A stretch of 19,730 bases of DNA from Chloromonas sp. AAM2 (GCA_004335635.1 QAXH01001594.1:1-19730); one strand, 5' to 3'; shown: positions 1 to 9,700, counted from the first letter of the stretch. Notes: generated from the letters alone by a model not told the origin. Numbers and translations: made by a program.

Positions 1-261
1 AACTCATGTAAATCGCGTACTGATGAAAACTTCGGGAGCAGGGCGTGGCGGAGCGCCACAGGGGGCTTGGGCGGCTCGAGCAGTCACATGCCACGAGCAG
101 ATGTGCGCTGGATGTCTCCACTGTCCAGCTGAGCCTGGTTGACTTCATACGCATGCTGTGGCTGCAGTGTAGCTGGTGTTTGAGTAGATCTTGTTCATGT
201 GGAGACAAGCAACATGTCCATATGATGGCCTGAACAAGGGTTATTGTCCTGTTGTCTGCAG
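1..261. other. Upstream intron/exon region of the Gln-rich gene, unresolved
   Basis: The stretch ends in a good splice acceptor (GTTGTCTGCAG, AG at 260-261), so its right part is intron of the Gln-rich gene. A short coding-like block follows a possible acceptor near 41 and reads (+) GVAERHRGLGRLEQSHATSR, which could be an upstream exon. I cannot place a convincing donor: the GT candidates in the right phase, 0, are weak. No start codon for the gene can be assigned inside the window. Confidence 0.35.
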
Positions 262-1794
262 TGGGCACGGGACGAGGAGGTGGGCCGGCGAGCGTCTAGC
301 CGCCAGCGTGCACGCAGCCCCCTGGAGCGCAGCACCACACCCATGCAAGTCAAGGCAGAAGACAACACACCAGCGCTTCAGGCAACACCCATGTCCACAC
401 CCGGCGCTCATGATGGCATGGAGATAGGCAGTGGCGCCATGGCAGTAGACAACGAGCAGCAGCATGAGAAGGGGCTGCATGAGGGGGCTGGTGAGGCAGT
501 AGGGAGTGGTGAGACAAGCCAGCCAGCTGTGCCTGCTATCAGCACCGGTGAGCAGCAGCAGTTGCATCAGGACTTGCTGCTGCAGCTGCAACGATTTCAT
601 GAGGAAGGCCAAGCGGCAGCCGCCGCTAAAGCACAGGAACAGCAGCAGCAGCACCAAGCACTGCTGCAACAGGAGCAGCGGAGACAATCGCTGTTGCAGC
701 AGCAGGCGCCTGGTTCTGGTGGGTTTGCCAGCCATGTGCAGGTCCAGTCACCCGGGAGCAGCCAGCAGGTAGGGCGCTCCAGTGGTGGCTGTGCTGCCGG
801 CACGCTGGTGGGGGCTGGGCCTCTGCTGGTGCAGCTGCAGCAGGCGGTGGCAGCGCAGCAGTTGGCCCAGCCTCAGCCAGTTGTCCTCATGCAGCAGGCA
901 GGAACAAATTCCCAGCAGCAGGCACCGCAGCAGATTCAAGTACAACTTCTGCACCAGTTGCTAGGACCGCAGGGCCAGACTGAAGGCGTGGTGTTAGGCA
1001 GCTGGCAGGGTCAGGGCAATGGCCAGCAGAACCTGCTACAGCAGTTGCAGGCTATGGCGGCAGCACAGCAGCAGCTACAACAGCAGCAGCAGCAGCAGCA
1101 GCAGCAAAGCTTGATGCAGCAGTTGCAGGCCCTTGCAGCAGCTCAGCAACATGGGCAACAGCAGCAACAACAGCAGCAACTCGCAAACGTTCTTCAGGAG
1201 CTTCAGCAGCAGGTTCTGCTACAGCAGCTGCAGACCTGGGTTCAGCGGCGACAGCAGAACGTCCCCTACGGTCAGCAACCTCCAGTGCAGCAGCAGCCAC
1301 CGCTGGCACTGGTGGTGCAGCAACAAGCCCCTCAGCCACACCAGCATGTGCAGCAGATGCCAACCGTTTCCTGTAGCCTGCCTATTGAGCCTACTCGAGC
1401 GTCGACTGAGAATGTGACACATGTCCAGCGGTCAACCCAGCCAACATTGCAGCCAACATTGCTTGTGCACTTGCAGCAGCCGGGTGCGCAGTCGATGCAG
1501 CAGCACGCCCAACATCAACCAACAATGGTGCAGCACGTGCAAACTCATCAGCAGCAACAAGTAGCGGTGCAGCCTACTCAAGAGCAGCAGCAAGCGGTGA
1601 TTCAGCCGGCTCCAGAGCCGCAGCAAGTCCAGGATCCGGACAGCAGACTACGGGTAGCCAGCGAAACACTGGCTCCTGCCGCTGCCTCAGGCCAGACAAT
1701 GCTTGCGGGCAATGTGCAGGTGTTGACAGCTGTGCCAGGCAGTGTGGTGGAGCCTGCTGTGCCTCCTGTCGCTACAGGCCAAGTACACTGCTGA
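262..1794 (+). CDS. Gln-rich low-complexity protein, 3'-terminal exon (partial gene)
   Basis: This is one uninterrupted exon of 510 codons ending in TGA at 1792-1794. It opens with WARDEEVGRRASSRQRARSP directly after a splice acceptor; only phase 0 keeps the frame open, since one alternative meets TAG at once and the other opens only to 427. No folded domain is visible. The protein is a Gln-rich chain with Ala, Leu, Pro and Val. It has a basic RS-like start, an acidic patch around 400-500 (nt), and long Q runs at 1072-1107 and 1158-1181. Q-rich segments with interspersed Leu are typical of transcription co-regulators and RNA-binding or condensate-forming proteins, but that is only an analogy. 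The first codon is not ATG, so the N-terminus lies upstream. Long open frames on the opposite strand here are shadows of the CAG-rich composition. Confidence 0.72.
   Translation, partial: WARDEEVGRRASSRQRARSPLERSTTPMQVKAEDNTPALQATPMSTPGAHDGMEIGSGAMAVDNEQQHEKGLHEGAGEAVGSGETSQPAVPAISTGEQQQLHQDLLLQLQRFHEEGQAAAAAKAQEQQQQHQALLQQEQRRQSLLQQQAPGSGGFASHVQVQSPGSSQQVGRSSGGCAAGTLVGAGPLLVQLQQAVAAQQLAQPQPVVLMQQAGTNSQQQAPQQIQVQLLHQLLGPQGQTEGVVLGSWQGQGNGQQNLLQQLQAMAAAQQQLQQQQQQQQQQSLMQQLQALAAAQQHGQQQQQQQQLANVLQELQQQVLLQQLQTWVQRRQQNVPYGQQPPVQQQPPLALVVQQQAPQPHQHVQQMPTVSCSLPIEPTRASTENVTHVQRSTQPTLQPTLLVHLQQPGAQSMQQHAQHQPTMVQHVQTHQQQQVAVQPTQEQQQAVIQPAPEPQQVQDPDSRLRVASETLAPAAASGQTMLAGNVQVLTAVPGSVVEPAVPPVATGQVHC
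1038..1181 (+). repeat. CAG/CAA (polyglutamine) tract with an internal duplication
   Basis: Inside the Gln-rich exon, (CAG)8 runs from 1081 to 1104 and continues with CAA. The unit LQQLQAMAAAQQQLQQQ is followed by the near-copy MQQLQALAAAQQHGQQQ, so the polyQ tract sits in an approximately 75-bp duplicated block. Both are in frame. The mix of CAG and CAA in the second tract argues against recent pure-repeat expansion there, while the first is nearly pure CAG. Confidence 0.8.
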
Positions 1795-2173
1795 GTATGC
1801 TGGGAGCGTGCTTGGTGCAGTGCTCAACTCATGGAGAATGAGTCGTCTTGACAAGTCCGTCTTTGAACATGCAACTTGAGCGATGAACCGTGAATTGACA
1901 ATTTTGAGCATTGCATAAGTACTGTTACTAATGTTATATAGGGAGAGGCCCAAGGCATGTGAGTGTCCAGGATATCAAAAGACCCATCATGGGGCTGAAA
2001 GTCCCCTTACCAACGATATCCGAATCAGTGTGGTACTGGCACTTTGCGATGTTGCGATTCTGCACGCTGGTTTTGGACTTGTATTTTTCGCAAAATGCAT
2101 GGACATCAGCTGAAGCATGCACTGCTGATTCGCCAACTGCAACTTGAAACACTTGCACAGCACAAAAAAGATG

Positions 2174-2195
2174 TTTGCCAGTTCTGGGACAATTT
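2174..2195 (+). repeat. TIR-like 22-mer, copy 1
   Basis: This is an exact copy of the family core (reverse complement of GTCCCAGAACTGGCAAAC plus flanking AATT and T bases). An A6 tract lies 4 nt to its left. It pairs with copy 2 at 2229 as a perfect 22-bp inverted repeat. Confidence 0.9.
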
Positions 2196-2228
2196 ATGTG
2201 AATAGGACTGGTTCCAGTGACAGTTTCA

Positions 2229-2250
2229 AAATTGTCCCAGAACTGGCAAA
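2229..2250 (-). repeat. TIR-like 22-mer, copy 2
   Basis: This exact copy is the perfect reverse complement of copy 1. On its right it is followed by CTTTG and then nine T residues. It can be paired inward with copy 1 (33 bp between them) or outward with copy 3 at 2436. Confidence 0.9.
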
Positions 2251-2435
2251 CTTTGTTTTTTTTTGGACTCCCTTGGTCTCTTGCATGGCGCGCATGTGTG
2301 GACATTCATTACCGATCACATTATATCAGAAGAGGGCACCTGGCTTGCTTGTGATGAGAGGAGGAATAGCTTAAACCTGAACACAGAACTTGTGATTTTG
2401 CACAGCAACTGTATGGTCCCTGAAGAAAACAAAAG

Positions 2436-2456
2436 TTGCCAGTTCTGGGACAATTT
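2436..2456 (+). repeat. TIR-like 21-mer, copy 3
   Basis: Twenty-one of the 22 core bases are present exactly. An A-rich tract (AAAACAAAAG) precedes it, in place of the pure A-run seen at other copies. Confidence 0.88.
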
Positions 2457-2688
2457 GCAGTGGCACCACTGAAACCAGTGTTGTGATGTAGAACATTGAC
2501 AGTGCTGGCAGTGTTTGGTCAACAGTAATTCTTTATGTCGCAACAGTTCTGCATCCTGAACTTGTTGTGCAACTCAGCCTGCTTAGATAACTGGTGACCA
2601 GCTGGCATCTGTCGAGATGGGCTGTGCACCTTGACATTCTGTTTGTGAACAGAATGCAAGGGCATCGGTTTGTGCATTGCAAGTGGGC

Positions 2689-2693
2689 TGTAA
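2689..2693 (+). terminator. Possible TGTAA poly(A) signal of the Gln-rich gene
   Basis: This is the first TGTAA pentamer downstream of the stop at 1794. TGTAA is the usual chlorophyte poly(A) signal. The distance of almost 900 nt lowers confidence. Confidence 0.3.
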
Positions 2694-2880
2694 GGAACTG
2701 TGATTATTTTGCGACCGAGACTGTGTCATATCAGAGCTATCACAAAGAACACCGCTGCAAGCTGATCAACCCAATGCACATGCCATTTTTGGTCTGACGA
2801 GGTTTGCGGTCAGGATAGAGGGGTGGCCACCACCACTGTCGGGTGTGTCGTAATCCCTTTCACTTGTAGGTTGGACGCGC

Positions 2881-2902
2881 TGGAGTCCCTCCCCTCATGT
2901 GA
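2881..2902 (+). repeat. Dispersed repeat, copy A (second copy at 4758-4779)
   Basis: A 22-base segment containing GTCCCTCCCCTC matches 4758-4779 at 20 of 22 positions in the same orientation. The regions outside are not obviously alike. It may be a remnant of one dispersed element on both sides of the psbTn-like gene. Confidence 0.55.
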
Positions 2903-2970
2903 CGAAGTCGGAATGCTGGATCATTTTCAGTTGTCAGTGTCAGTTGAATCAAAGGGGGGTACTTCCGACG

Positions 2971-3026
2971 ATTGATGATGGCACACTTGACCAAAGTGGC
3001 TTGGTGTATTGATGATGGCACACTTG
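2971..3026 (+). repeat. Direct repeat of 19 bp with 37-bp period
   Basis: ATTGATGATGGCACACTTG occurs at 2971-2989 and again at 3008-3026 without mismatch. Eighteen unrelated bases separate them. The stretch lies downstream of the psbTn-like gene on the opposite strand and has no visible coding role. Confidence 0.85.
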
Positions 3027-3267
3027 GACCGCCTGGTACATAAGTGCTGTTCGACCTGTTGCTGCTCTCCGTTGGACTGACCTTGCCGATGATGCGTGTT
3101 TGTAATGCCAGAGTTTGACCAGAATTGATCTTCGGCGGACAGTACAGTGAAAATTTTATCCGTCCATGCAACATTCCGTACCTGGAGCACTCACACTGGA
3201 TGTCACATTGGATGTCCAGTACTGCTCGAGCGCATTTTGTTTATTGGTTCAACGACTTGTTCACGAG

Positions 3268-3272
3268 TTACA
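3268..3272 (-). terminator. TGTAA poly(A) signal of the psbTn-like gene
   Basis: The top strand reads TTACA, giving TGTAA on the minus strand 177 nt past the stop codon at 3449. Position and strand fit the 3' end of the PsbTn-like transcript. Confidence 0.55.
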
Positions 3273-3448
3273 AGTTCCGTGCTCAACCATCTTTGACATG
3301 TAAGATCCCTGCACTGACAAGGTCCAGCAGTGAAAACCAAAGCTCAAAAACTGCAAATTTGTGCCAAGCACATCCACAGCACTTGTAGGCAGACCTCCTG
3401 TTCGCATTCACATCGTCAACTGCACCAGTCTGTCTCTGAAAAACTTCT

Positions 3449-4344
3449 CTACGCCTGTGGAGTGGTCTTGGCGGAGTCCTGTATGCATCAGGGCAAGGCA
3501 GGGCAAGGTGTTGAACCTCTTGAACAAACGCGTTTCACAGCCGCATCCAACAGCCCGGCTGCTGCTCGTTCCCATGCTTGTTGGACAGGCTTGGTAAACT
3601 AGCTACCTGGCAGAAAAATCGATTTTTAGACTTGAACGGTGTCCCTGGACGCTGTTGCTAACCTACCTTCAGGCAGATCTTAGCGGTGGGGTTGGATGCG
3701 CACACTGCGCCCTTGACGTCGTCCTGCAAGCAGCCAGAAGCATGGAGGCATGAGAAGTGTCAAAACAACCTTTCCTTGCCACTGCAAGGTTGCAGCCCTG
3801 GAAACTCTGTCAAATCATTTTCCCAGCAATTTCCAAGCCAATGGCGTAGCTAGTGTTTCCTTATCCAGATCTCATGACGGTGACGTGGCAGGTTTTTTCA
3901 AGCATCTGAGGATCTGGACGCTCACCTCGGCAAACACGGGGGCGGTGTTGAAGAGCATCACAGCGCTCACAGCTGCGGCAGCGAATGCCTGGCCAGCGTT
4001 GAACTGCACCTTCTGCAGAGGCAGTAGCAGGTGCCGAGGTGTGCAACGATATCGGGCATCATTGACGGCGGGATCGCGGGCCCAGTTGCATACTCTCAGT
4101 AACAATGCACATCTGCCGATATGCGTGAGAGATCCGCTGGCCGTGGGTGGGGTTCTGGATGGAGAAAACCAAGGGTTTCGCTTATCGGCCGAAGACCAAC
4201 CGGGCACTGTATGCTGCGGCAACCCTACAGCTGTCTCTGCATTAGCGTGGCTGTGCGTCCATCGCCTACCTGGGGCACAGGCTTCACAGCGGGTGCCTTG
4301 ACCTGCACGGAGGCGACGCGGGCTGGAGCGGAGATGGCCTTCAT
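3449..4344 (-). CDS. psbTn: PsbTn-like photosystem II 5 kDa protein, nuclear-encoded, thylakoid lumen
   Basis: I assembled four exons on the minus strand: 4344-4270, 4012-3926, 3723-3667 and 3478-3449, all joined in phase 0. They give 82 residues plus TAG. Introns begin GTAGGC, GTGAGC and GTAGGT and end in CAG. Residues 1-25 (MKAISAPARVASVQVKAPAV...) look like a chloroplast transit peptide. Residues 33-53 are an Ala-rich hydrophobic segment ending PVFA, a lumenal cleavage site before E54. The predicted mature peptide is 29 residues with CASNPTAKIC (Cys62, Cys71). Plant PsbTn ends in a similar short peptide with two cysteines eight residues apart around PTAKIC, so I assign it to that small extrinsic PSII subunit family. 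The last exon (DSAKTTPQA) extends beyond the plant C-terminus. The start ATG at 4342-4344 follows AGCAAA. Family identity rests on a short motif plus architecture. Confidence 0.78.
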
Positions 4345-4757
4345 TTTGCTTGTGGATGCTTTGTGTAGGTATGTGGGGATCACAAGTGTTGCTACGGAGG
4401 CAGGGAACCCTCTTCATCAAGAATCCCTCACACTTTTCGCACTCAATTTTCCACACTGGGGTCCGGCACGTACGGTATGATAAGCGGGGTAGTGTGCAAG
4501 TCTGCTCACCTGAGAATGAAAATGCCACCCGACTAGATAAGAAAGGCTGTAAATGTGGTTGCGTTCCTTCCATGCTTTAAGTTGCTCACAGGAGGGCATT
4601 GATTGGGCAGTTCTCAACGGGGTGGGGAGGAACTCCAGCCATGCACAGCCGTTGTCTCACCACTCACAGCACCGCTTTGGACAACTCTGCCAGAGACACC
4701 GTTTTGACCCAGTTTGCATCGAGTCCATGTAAGAAAACGCTGTAGTGCCCATGGCAT

Positions 4758-4779
4758 TGGAATCCCTCCCCTCTTGTGA
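4758..4779 (+). repeat. Dispersed repeat, copy B (first copy at 2881-2902)
   Basis: This matches 20 of 22 bases with copy A, in the same orientation, with shared core TCCCTCCCCTC. No function is evident. Confidence 0.55.
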
Positions 4780-5072
4780 TACCTACAAAAAAAAAGTGCA
4801 TGCGATAGCGACATTGACGATCTGGGATTTCTGGGTCTAGGAATGCAAACTGCACAAACATGGCGCGCTTGGGCGAACTTGGACCTGTGGAGCCTAGAGC
4901 TCCACCCTCACAAACGAACTGGCGGATTACCTGGTCATGCCAGGGCAAGCCAGCATCTCGGCTTTGCCATCCTTACAAGCAGTGGCCGCAAGGACACAAT
5001 CCAGTTCTGTTCTAACACAAGGGCAGTGACACAAAGACAGTGACAGCGACATCACAGGGGAAAAAAAAGAAG

Positions 5073-5094
5073 TTTGCCAGTTCTGGGACAGTTT
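5073..5094 (+). repeat. TIR-like 22-mer, copy 4
   Basis: One mismatch to the core (ACAGTTT instead of ACAATTT). An A8 tract lies 4 nt to the left, the same arrangement as copies 1 and 9. No inverted partner is visible within 2.5 kb to the left, so it is either solitary or has lost its mate. Confidence 0.85.
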
Positions 5095-5435
5095 GTGTGT
5101 TTTTAGTTTTGCTGACACACAATGATATGCCAATTCCACTTCGGGTGATCGCTTCAGTGTGGCATGTCCTTCAATGGGCCATAAAGTAACGTCATATGGC
5201 AAAAAATGCCGCTTAAATGACTGGAATTCGCTGTCAACAGTTGACATTGTGCGGGTTGCCATTGCACTAGCTCTAACACTGACCTTGACCTTGACAATCT
5301 TTCAATCCAGTCCATTTATATGGCTAACGGAATGCTTTCAGAAGGCGTTCTGTGGGGTGATGGCCACAAGGGCCTCACCACCCCTTGCTGACACGGTCAG
5401 ATTCCCCTTTACTAATAGAAATTTTTGCAATTTGC

Positions 5436-5491
5436 GCAAGTGGTTGTTGTTTGCGTTGGACGTGCTTCATGGTATGCACTCCCTCCTTGTA
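5436..5491 (-). repeat. 56-bp dispersed repeat, copy 1 (inverted relative to the others)
   Basis: This is the reverse complement of the repeat at 15845-15900 and 18803-18858, with the same length and only scattered substitutions. On the + strand here it reads, in frame, LFALDVLHGMHSLLV. All three copies keep this frame open, so it derives from a protein-coding element. Confidence 0.85.
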
Positions 5492-5658
5492 ACCTTACAA
5501 TTTGTCCAATCAGCTGTGCACCGATCTCATCGCTGACCTCCTGTATAAAGAATTATAAAGATATGAAGGAGGAGAAAGGAGGCGCCCAAGTTCAAAAAGG
5601 AAGCTTTGGTAGGTCGCTGCGCTGTTCAGTTGGTCATGGGCCAGTCTGCTGATCACAG

Positions 5659-6324
5659 GAGGGTCCACAACAAAGGCTGGAAGTATTTGATGACCTGCGG
5701 TCGGCAGGTCTTCCCCAACGGCTTTGCCCCTTTCTCGCAAACAATACCACATTGGGTCAACAACGGGTCCAGTTTGCAGCTGTTGACGAGATGAAACAAA
5801 AGGCGGCAGGTGCTCAGATTGCAGCGGTTGCAGTTAGTAACTTCCAGCAAGACCATGATCACGAAAACATCCAGTGGCATCCTTACTTGCTCAGTAGCAT
5901 GCGCAGTGAGTGGAAAATCACGGTTGCAAAAGCAGTAGAGGCGTGTCTCCAGTAGGGTTGCCAGGGACTCCGCCCAGCCCACACCCAACGCCAGAAGGAT
6001 TCATTGTGATGCAAAGCGCTTCCTGACTTACAGGCCTACTCTTATACCTCACTATGCTGTGGTATTGGACATCATCTGGTCCAATTCCAGGAGCCGAAGT
6101 GTGTGCTCCCTTGCCAAGCAAGAACTGCGCGTGTGTGTGTGTGTGTGTGTGTGCGTTTGGTTTGCTGATCCATGGTATGTGAGGCGCTGATTGTCGCTCC
6201 TGATCCTGCATGGTTTACCAGATGGGCCAGGCCACCTGAGGCCACTTCTGACGTTATGCGGGCTATTCCTCGATACCAACCCAACCTGCGCCCAGGCAAT
6301 CTAGCCTTGACAACCAGTGCATGA
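5659..6324 (+). pseudogene. Frameshifted coding-like relic, probably transposon-derived
   Basis: Three consecutive + strand blocks look protein-like but lie in different frames. The first, 5659-5955, includes EGPQQRLEVFDDLRSAGLPQ and VDEMKQKAAGAQIAAVAVS and stops at TAG 5953. The second, about 5945-6130, includes DAKRFLTYRPTLIPHYAVVL and IIWSNSRSRSVCSLAKQEL in another frame. The third, about 6184-6324, includes ALIVAPDPAWFTRWARPPEA and stops at TGA 6322. A (GT)n tract separates the last two. The first block follows a plausible acceptor (CTGATCACAG, AG at 5657-5658), so a real gene with unusual splicing cannot be ruled out. No family is recognised; decayed transposon protein is the simplest reading. 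Confidence 0.4.
6129..6153 (+). repeat. (GT)n microsatellite
   Basis: About 12 uninterrupted GT units follow AACTGCGC. It sits inside the frameshifted relic. A (CA)n tract of similar length occurs at 14239-14259. Confidence 0.95.
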
Positions 6325-6795
6325 AGTGATCGGCTCCTTGCCGCTCTTGTGATGTTGTATGCAAGAGCTCTGGCAAGGCCTGCGTCTAGTTACTCAAGGT
6401 ACTGTGCAGGATCGGGCTGTGTGGGGAACCTACCCAGCTCACAAGAGCACAGGACATACGAACGCCAGCAGCCAAGGCTTCAAAAGCACGTGAAGCAGCA
6501 TGGAGAACACTTCCGCAGAAAAGGTGGGTTAGCCTTCCATGTGCATCTTGGCAGTACAGGGCCTGACACAGGAGTACTGAATCAACCACACTGATTCAAG
6601 AGGCTGGCCAACAGTGCCTCCCACACATGTGTGCAAGGACTCGTACGTTTCGTGGCACGTGAAACCACACACACCCATGGTGGGCTCTCCGCTGCTGTCA
6701 GCGAGCACGTTGGACTTGTGCTTGGCGGGCGTGCTGCAGTGTTGTGACACTTGCACGTAGCGTGGGTTCAAACCAAGCCCTCGGGCGTCAGCAGG
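6325..6795. other. Upstream region of the Cwc21 gene
   Basis: This includes the promoter and 5' UTR of the downstream gene. A possible exon-like block, 6439-6522, is flanked by an acceptor (CTACCCAG) and a strong donor (AAAAG|GTGGGT) and reads AQDIRTPAAKASKAREAAWR on the + strand; no linked exons could be assembled. No TATA box is evident. GGGTTCAAACC at 6764-6774 resembles a tRNA B box but no tRNA folds around it. Confidence 0.3.
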
Positions 6796-9700
6796 ATGTA
6801 CAACGGCATCGGCTTGCTGACAGCCAGGGGTTCAGGCACTAGCGGCTATGTGCAGACTAGCAAATTCAATCTGCGGCATGGCCCTCCCCAGAGAGTTCAG
6901 GACCGCGATGAGTTGGACGCCATGGCGGGCCCAAAGATGACCAAAGCCGACAAATCCATCTTGGAGCATAAGGCCAAGCGTGAGATTGAGCTGAAGGTGG
7001 CAGAGGAGCAGGCCAGGCTGGAGGATTTGGGGTAAGGTCTTCTGTGCGCACTAGGGCTCGCCAGCAGCAGTGTGTTAAGGTTGTCTCCCTTTCTGATCAA
7101 CATGCCTTGAGTCCATGACATGATCTGTGCTTCACTTGGCGCATGCGACTGTGACAGGATGTCCGAGGAGCAAATTCAAGCGACGATCGTCGACTTCCGC
7201 ATGCTCGTGACCCAGGAGATGGCCAAGGAGTAGGTGTCGTGCAGCTCCTGTCCCTGCCAGCATTTCAGCAGCATGATTTCTTTTCATCTATGCTTGTGCT
7301 GGCTTGCATGCGATCTAATTCGACAACTGCTGCTTCGCAGGCAGCAGGAGGCCAAGCTGGCCATGGACACACACGCCATTGCAAGCCGCAAAGTAAGTGC
7401 CACACCTCAACATTCTCAAATCCAGCCTGACCTAAGCCCCAAAGTACCACACCTTCCAGCATGCCCGCCTTCTCGCGCACACCTTGCTTATAGCTCAAGG
7501 ATGTCAGCATGCACGGCATGGATACACATGCAAACTCACTGTTCAGGCCTGCATGCTGAGGCGTGACAGCTGTTCATTTTCTGCACTCACCAGCTCAAGT
7601 AGATTTTGAATTTGCATGGGACATGCAGGAGGGTCAGATGGACAAGCTAGCACGTGCCTTTGGAGTAGACAAGGGCGCACAGCGCGAAGGGGATGCCTTT
7701 AACCAGGAGCTGCAGGTATGTGTTGAGGGTATGTGTGCACAGTGGGAGCTTACCACATCCGTGTGAGAAGGTGGGCGGTGTAAAGCGTCCACATCATGAT
7801 CATGGTTTGTCCAAATCATGTCAGCCATGGATGAGGCACCGTTGGGATCATCTCATGCCACTCACGACTTGAAGCAAACCTGCTGATAGCAGGGGCACAT
7901 TTTGTGTACGTGGCCTCATTTCTAAGCGCAGGCAGTGAGGGTGGCCTGAAAGCACCGGCTGTACTATGTGTCTTCGTCATGCAGGAGAAGAAACGGTTAG
8001 AGGCTCTTGATGAGCGGGAGCTCAGGGATGTGGAGCGAGCCAAGCGGCAGCGGCAACAAGAGCGGGTGGGTTGCATACACACATTGCATGCAAGGTGAGA
8101 TTTCTATCACTTCAAGTGTCTGCGGCCATGTTCATTTGCGCATCCACACACACCACTTGCACATGCTTTAACGTGCATGCTTCATGCCGTGTTTCATCAT
8201 TGGCTTGTGCAGGACCAGCGCCGTCATGAGAAGGAACGCAAGAAGGCAGAGAAGCAGCGGGCCAAGGACGCCATAGAACGGCAGGAGGCCGAGGAGGAAA
8301 GGAAACTGGTGAGAGGGACGCGGGAAGGGAACCCAGCAGGCTGAAGCATCAGCCATGTCGAACAGCGCCAACACGCATACCTGCATGGGTGCAGTGTGCA
8401 GAGGCGGGGCCATAATGCTACTGGAGTTGGACTAGCATGGGCATTGAGTAAGGGTGCAACAATCAAAAGCACGCAAGCATGTAATGATGTGTTTGTTTTT
8501 TCTCATGCCGCGTTTTTGTGTGGTGTGTCGCGTGCAGCGTTCCGCTAAGTTGCGTGAGGAGTGGGAGGCCAGGCAGGCGGCGGGGCCCCGCCAGGACAGG
8601 CAGGACCGGGGGCGGGACAGACGGGAAGACGACCGCGGAGACGCAGGCGGCCGGGACAGGGGTGGGTAACTTGCCAGGATGCATCCAGGGATGGCATCCA
8701 GAGTGCACGCCTGCTGGCTCGCCATGCATCACGAGCATGCAGTATTTTGAGGCCACCACAGCTGTACCAGCCGTGCAATTGCAGAGCATGCCAGGAGGCC
8801 TTCTTTTGCGAACAGGTCTTTCATCAGCTTCGGTGTGCTTTTGCGCCGCAGGTCCACGGGGTGCATCCGAGTCTTGGGGCCGGGGCCGGGACAACGGCCA
8901 CCAGCCCAGCGGGCCTATCCGGGACCGCTTGACGCGGCCAACCGAGGGTGCAGCTCGTGACAGACGTATGTACAATAGGGATGAGAGCCCAGAGAGGTAC
9001 GCTTTGTGTGTCAGACGATGCATGGGATGGGTGTGATGCAGCGTCAAATGCAGCAACTCAGGCTGGCAGACGTCGCTGTAAGAATTTCAATGGGGTTGGC
9101 GGGAGTGCGCATATTGGACAGTGCATGGTTGTTGGAAGAGCCCAGGACTGGCAAATGTAGTGTGTTTTGCATGCGTTGACAGAGAAATGAAGAGCAGGAT
9201 GGAGCAAGGGGGCTCTTAGTTGTCGCCACGTGCTGGTGTTTTGGTTCAGCTTGGTTTACTGGATAAATATACGAACGCTGCCTTCGGCACATGCAGGTAC
9301 CAGCCAGAAAACAGTCCACCACCCTCTGACGCAAACAGGGACAGGCGAGGCGAGCTCAGTGGGCGAAATGGAGACGATGCTGAAGATGGCAGGCGGGGCG
9401 GTCCCGGGAGTCGGGAGGCGCGGAAGGAGGGCTCAAGGGATGACAGAGGCACAACAAAGCAAGAAAATGCAAGTCCTCCACTGTTTAAAGCGGACCAAGG
9501 CAGAGGAGACCAGCAGGCAGAACGTGTTGCAGACGACCTGAACAAGGGTAGAAGCAGCAGGGGCGAGCGGGCACCACAGGGACAGGTGGAGCGTGAGCGG
9601 CAAGTAGCTGTTCGTGACCGCAATGGTAGTGATAGGGAACCTGCACGAACAGGCAAGAATCAGGGTCAAGAGGAACGTGGGCGTGGCAAGCATCAGGCAA

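Larger units (their letters stand above)
2229..2456. mobile_element. Candidate MITE bounded by inverted TIR-like repeats
   Basis: Copies 2 and 3 face each other at the two ends of this 228-bp segment. Similarity continues inward: the left end reads GGCAAACTTTG then a T-run, and the right end, reverse-complemented, reads GGCAACTTTTGTTTT. The TIR is therefore about 35 bp, imperfect in its inner part. AATT lies at both outer edges and may be target sequence or part of the TIR. There is no coding capacity, as expected for a non-autonomous element. The family cannot be named. Confidence 0.5.
1795..2688 (+). other. 3' flank / probable 3' UTR of the Gln-rich gene carrying transposon-like repeats
   Basis: There is no convincing coding region in this 0.9-kb stretch. 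The first TGTAA after the stop codon is at 2689, so a transcript using it would carry an approximately 895-nt 3' UTR including three copies of the GTCCCAGAACTGGCAAAC family. Long 3' UTRs are common in green algae, but I cannot show that this one is transcribed to that point. Confidence 0.4.
4345..5658. other. Intergenic region with repeats, no supported gene
   Basis: The left part holds the promoter and 5' UTR of the psbTn-like gene; I see no clear TATA box. Further right are the second copy of the 22-base repeat (4758-4779), TIR-like copy 4 (5073-5094) and a 56-bp dispersed repeat (5436-5491). Minus-strand reading between about 4948 and 4660 gives short coding-like pieces (for example FLHGLDANWVKTVSLAELSK) in an open frame without recognisable domains, probably transposon remains. 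Confidence 0.4.

Noticed and set aside
241..735. 164-codon minus-strand open frame
   Set aside because: It is the complement of the CAG-rich exon; its Leu-rich low-complexity product follows from CTG codons.
2174..2268. TIR copies read as a bacterial-type intrinsic terminator (stem plus T-run)
   Set aside because: The genome is plainly eukaryotic, and the same motif recurs singly and in both orientations.
2971..3026. Start of a CRISPR-like array
   Set aside because: Only two 19-bp units with one spacer, in nuclear algal DNA without associated genes.
3872..4573. 233-codon minus-strand open frame taken as one gene
   Set aside because: It reads through introns of the psbTn-like gene; only KVQFNAGQ...VFAE inside it is coding, as exon 2.
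6764..6774. GGGTTCAAACC as a tRNA B box
   Set aside because: No cloverleaf, A box or acceptor stem could be found around it.
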